Assembly: GCA_902772795.1 (NCBI GenBank)
Contig: CACYBZ010000016.1
Location: 1-5,758 of the forward strand
Reading direction: 5' to 3'
Length of the DNA: 5,758 nucleotides
Source: an uncultured Ruminococcus sp.
Lineage (GTDB): Bacteria; Bacillota; Clostridia; Oscillospirales; Acutalibacteraceae
Part shown: piece by piece, positions 5,586 to 5,758 of the stretch
Layout of the letters: the number at the start of each line of letters is the position of its first letter
Position numbering within the stretch: the stretch's first letter is position 1
Translations under genes and position numbers: made by a program
The notes under the pieces: generated by a model
Seen by the model: the letters and a program-made list of their open reading frames with translations, nothing else
The model's database searches: none
What the model was told of the DNA's origin: nothing

Positions 5586-5758
5586 GTGAAAGTATTATGG
5601 TAGCCCTTATCAGTCTGTTAGGGTCGGGAATAGGGGCACTGACAGGAATTATCGTCCAGTCGAAGTTAATCAAGTACAGAATTGAACAGCTTGAACGGAA
5701 AGTCAGCGAACATAATCATCTGATTGAACGTACTTATGAAAATGAAAAACAGATTCAG
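5582..5758 (+). CDS. Small membrane-anchored coiled-coil protein, holin-like, 3' end outside window (partial)
   Basis: This open frame starts with ATG overlapping the lysin stop by 4 nt and stays open for 59 codons to the window edge. AAAGGAAG at 5567-5574 gives a ribosome site 7 nt before it. Residues about 5-26 (IMVALISLLGSGIGALTGII) form one membrane segment with small-residue GxxxG-like packing. From about 28 the sequence turns charged and heptad-like (KYRIEQLERKVSEHNHLIERTYENEK), which suggests a coiled coil. Small proteins with one membrane span and a coiled coil beside endolysin genes are common in phage lysis modules, sometimes as holins or holin accessories. Here the span is N-terminal, the reverse of XhlA. 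Function as a holin is inferred from position and shape only. Confidence 0.75.
   Translation, partial: MSESIMVALISLLGSGIGALTGIIVQSKLIKYRIEQLERKVSEHNHLIERTYENEKQIQ

Overview
The window looks like a piece of chromosome from a gut or rumen Firmicute in the Ruminococcus/Oscillospiraceae group. The pointers are moderately AT-rich DNA, AAGGAG-type ribosome sites, a secreted protease ending in a two-repeat dockerin (the plug that docks onto cohesin scaffolds in cellulosome-like systems), a HrcA-type CIRCE operator, and a hairpin-rich intergenic repeat of a kind I associate with this group. The genus is an inference from these features.

Layout. Positions 1-182 hold a highly foldable intergenic repeat beyond the 3' end of htpG. 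On the minus strand, a cytoplasmic cyclophilin (2617-2099) and the Hsp90 chaperone HtpG (2066-183) form a two-gene operon with a 32 bp gap. The operon is read from a near-consensus promoter (TTGAAA-N17-TATAAT). A 27 bp CIRCE element overlaps the -35 box of that promoter, so the foldase and chaperone are probably repressed by HrcA and induced by heat or misfolded protein.

On the plus strand, diverging from the same 231 bp intergenic region, is a secreted papain-family (C1) protease. It has a perfect consensus promoter (TTGACA-N17-TATAAT), a signal peptide, a C1 catalytic domain, a probable lectin-like beta domain and a C-terminal dockerin. It ends at a 44 bp perfect palindrome that acts as a strong terminator.

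After a 244 bp gap comes a second plus-strand unit: a CHAP plus peptidoglycan-binding lysin without a signal peptide (4794-5585). It is translationally coupled through an ATGA overlap to a small membrane-anchored coiled-coil protein (from 5582) that runs off the window. This pair looks like a phage-type lysis cassette. It may be the edge of a prophage or a domesticated module, and the window is too short to tell.

The most interesting points are the CIRCE-controlled ppi-htpG operon, the dockerin-tagged protease with a consensus promoter, the lysis-like cassette directly behind it, and the structured repeat with a possible eroded copy near 4717-4737.
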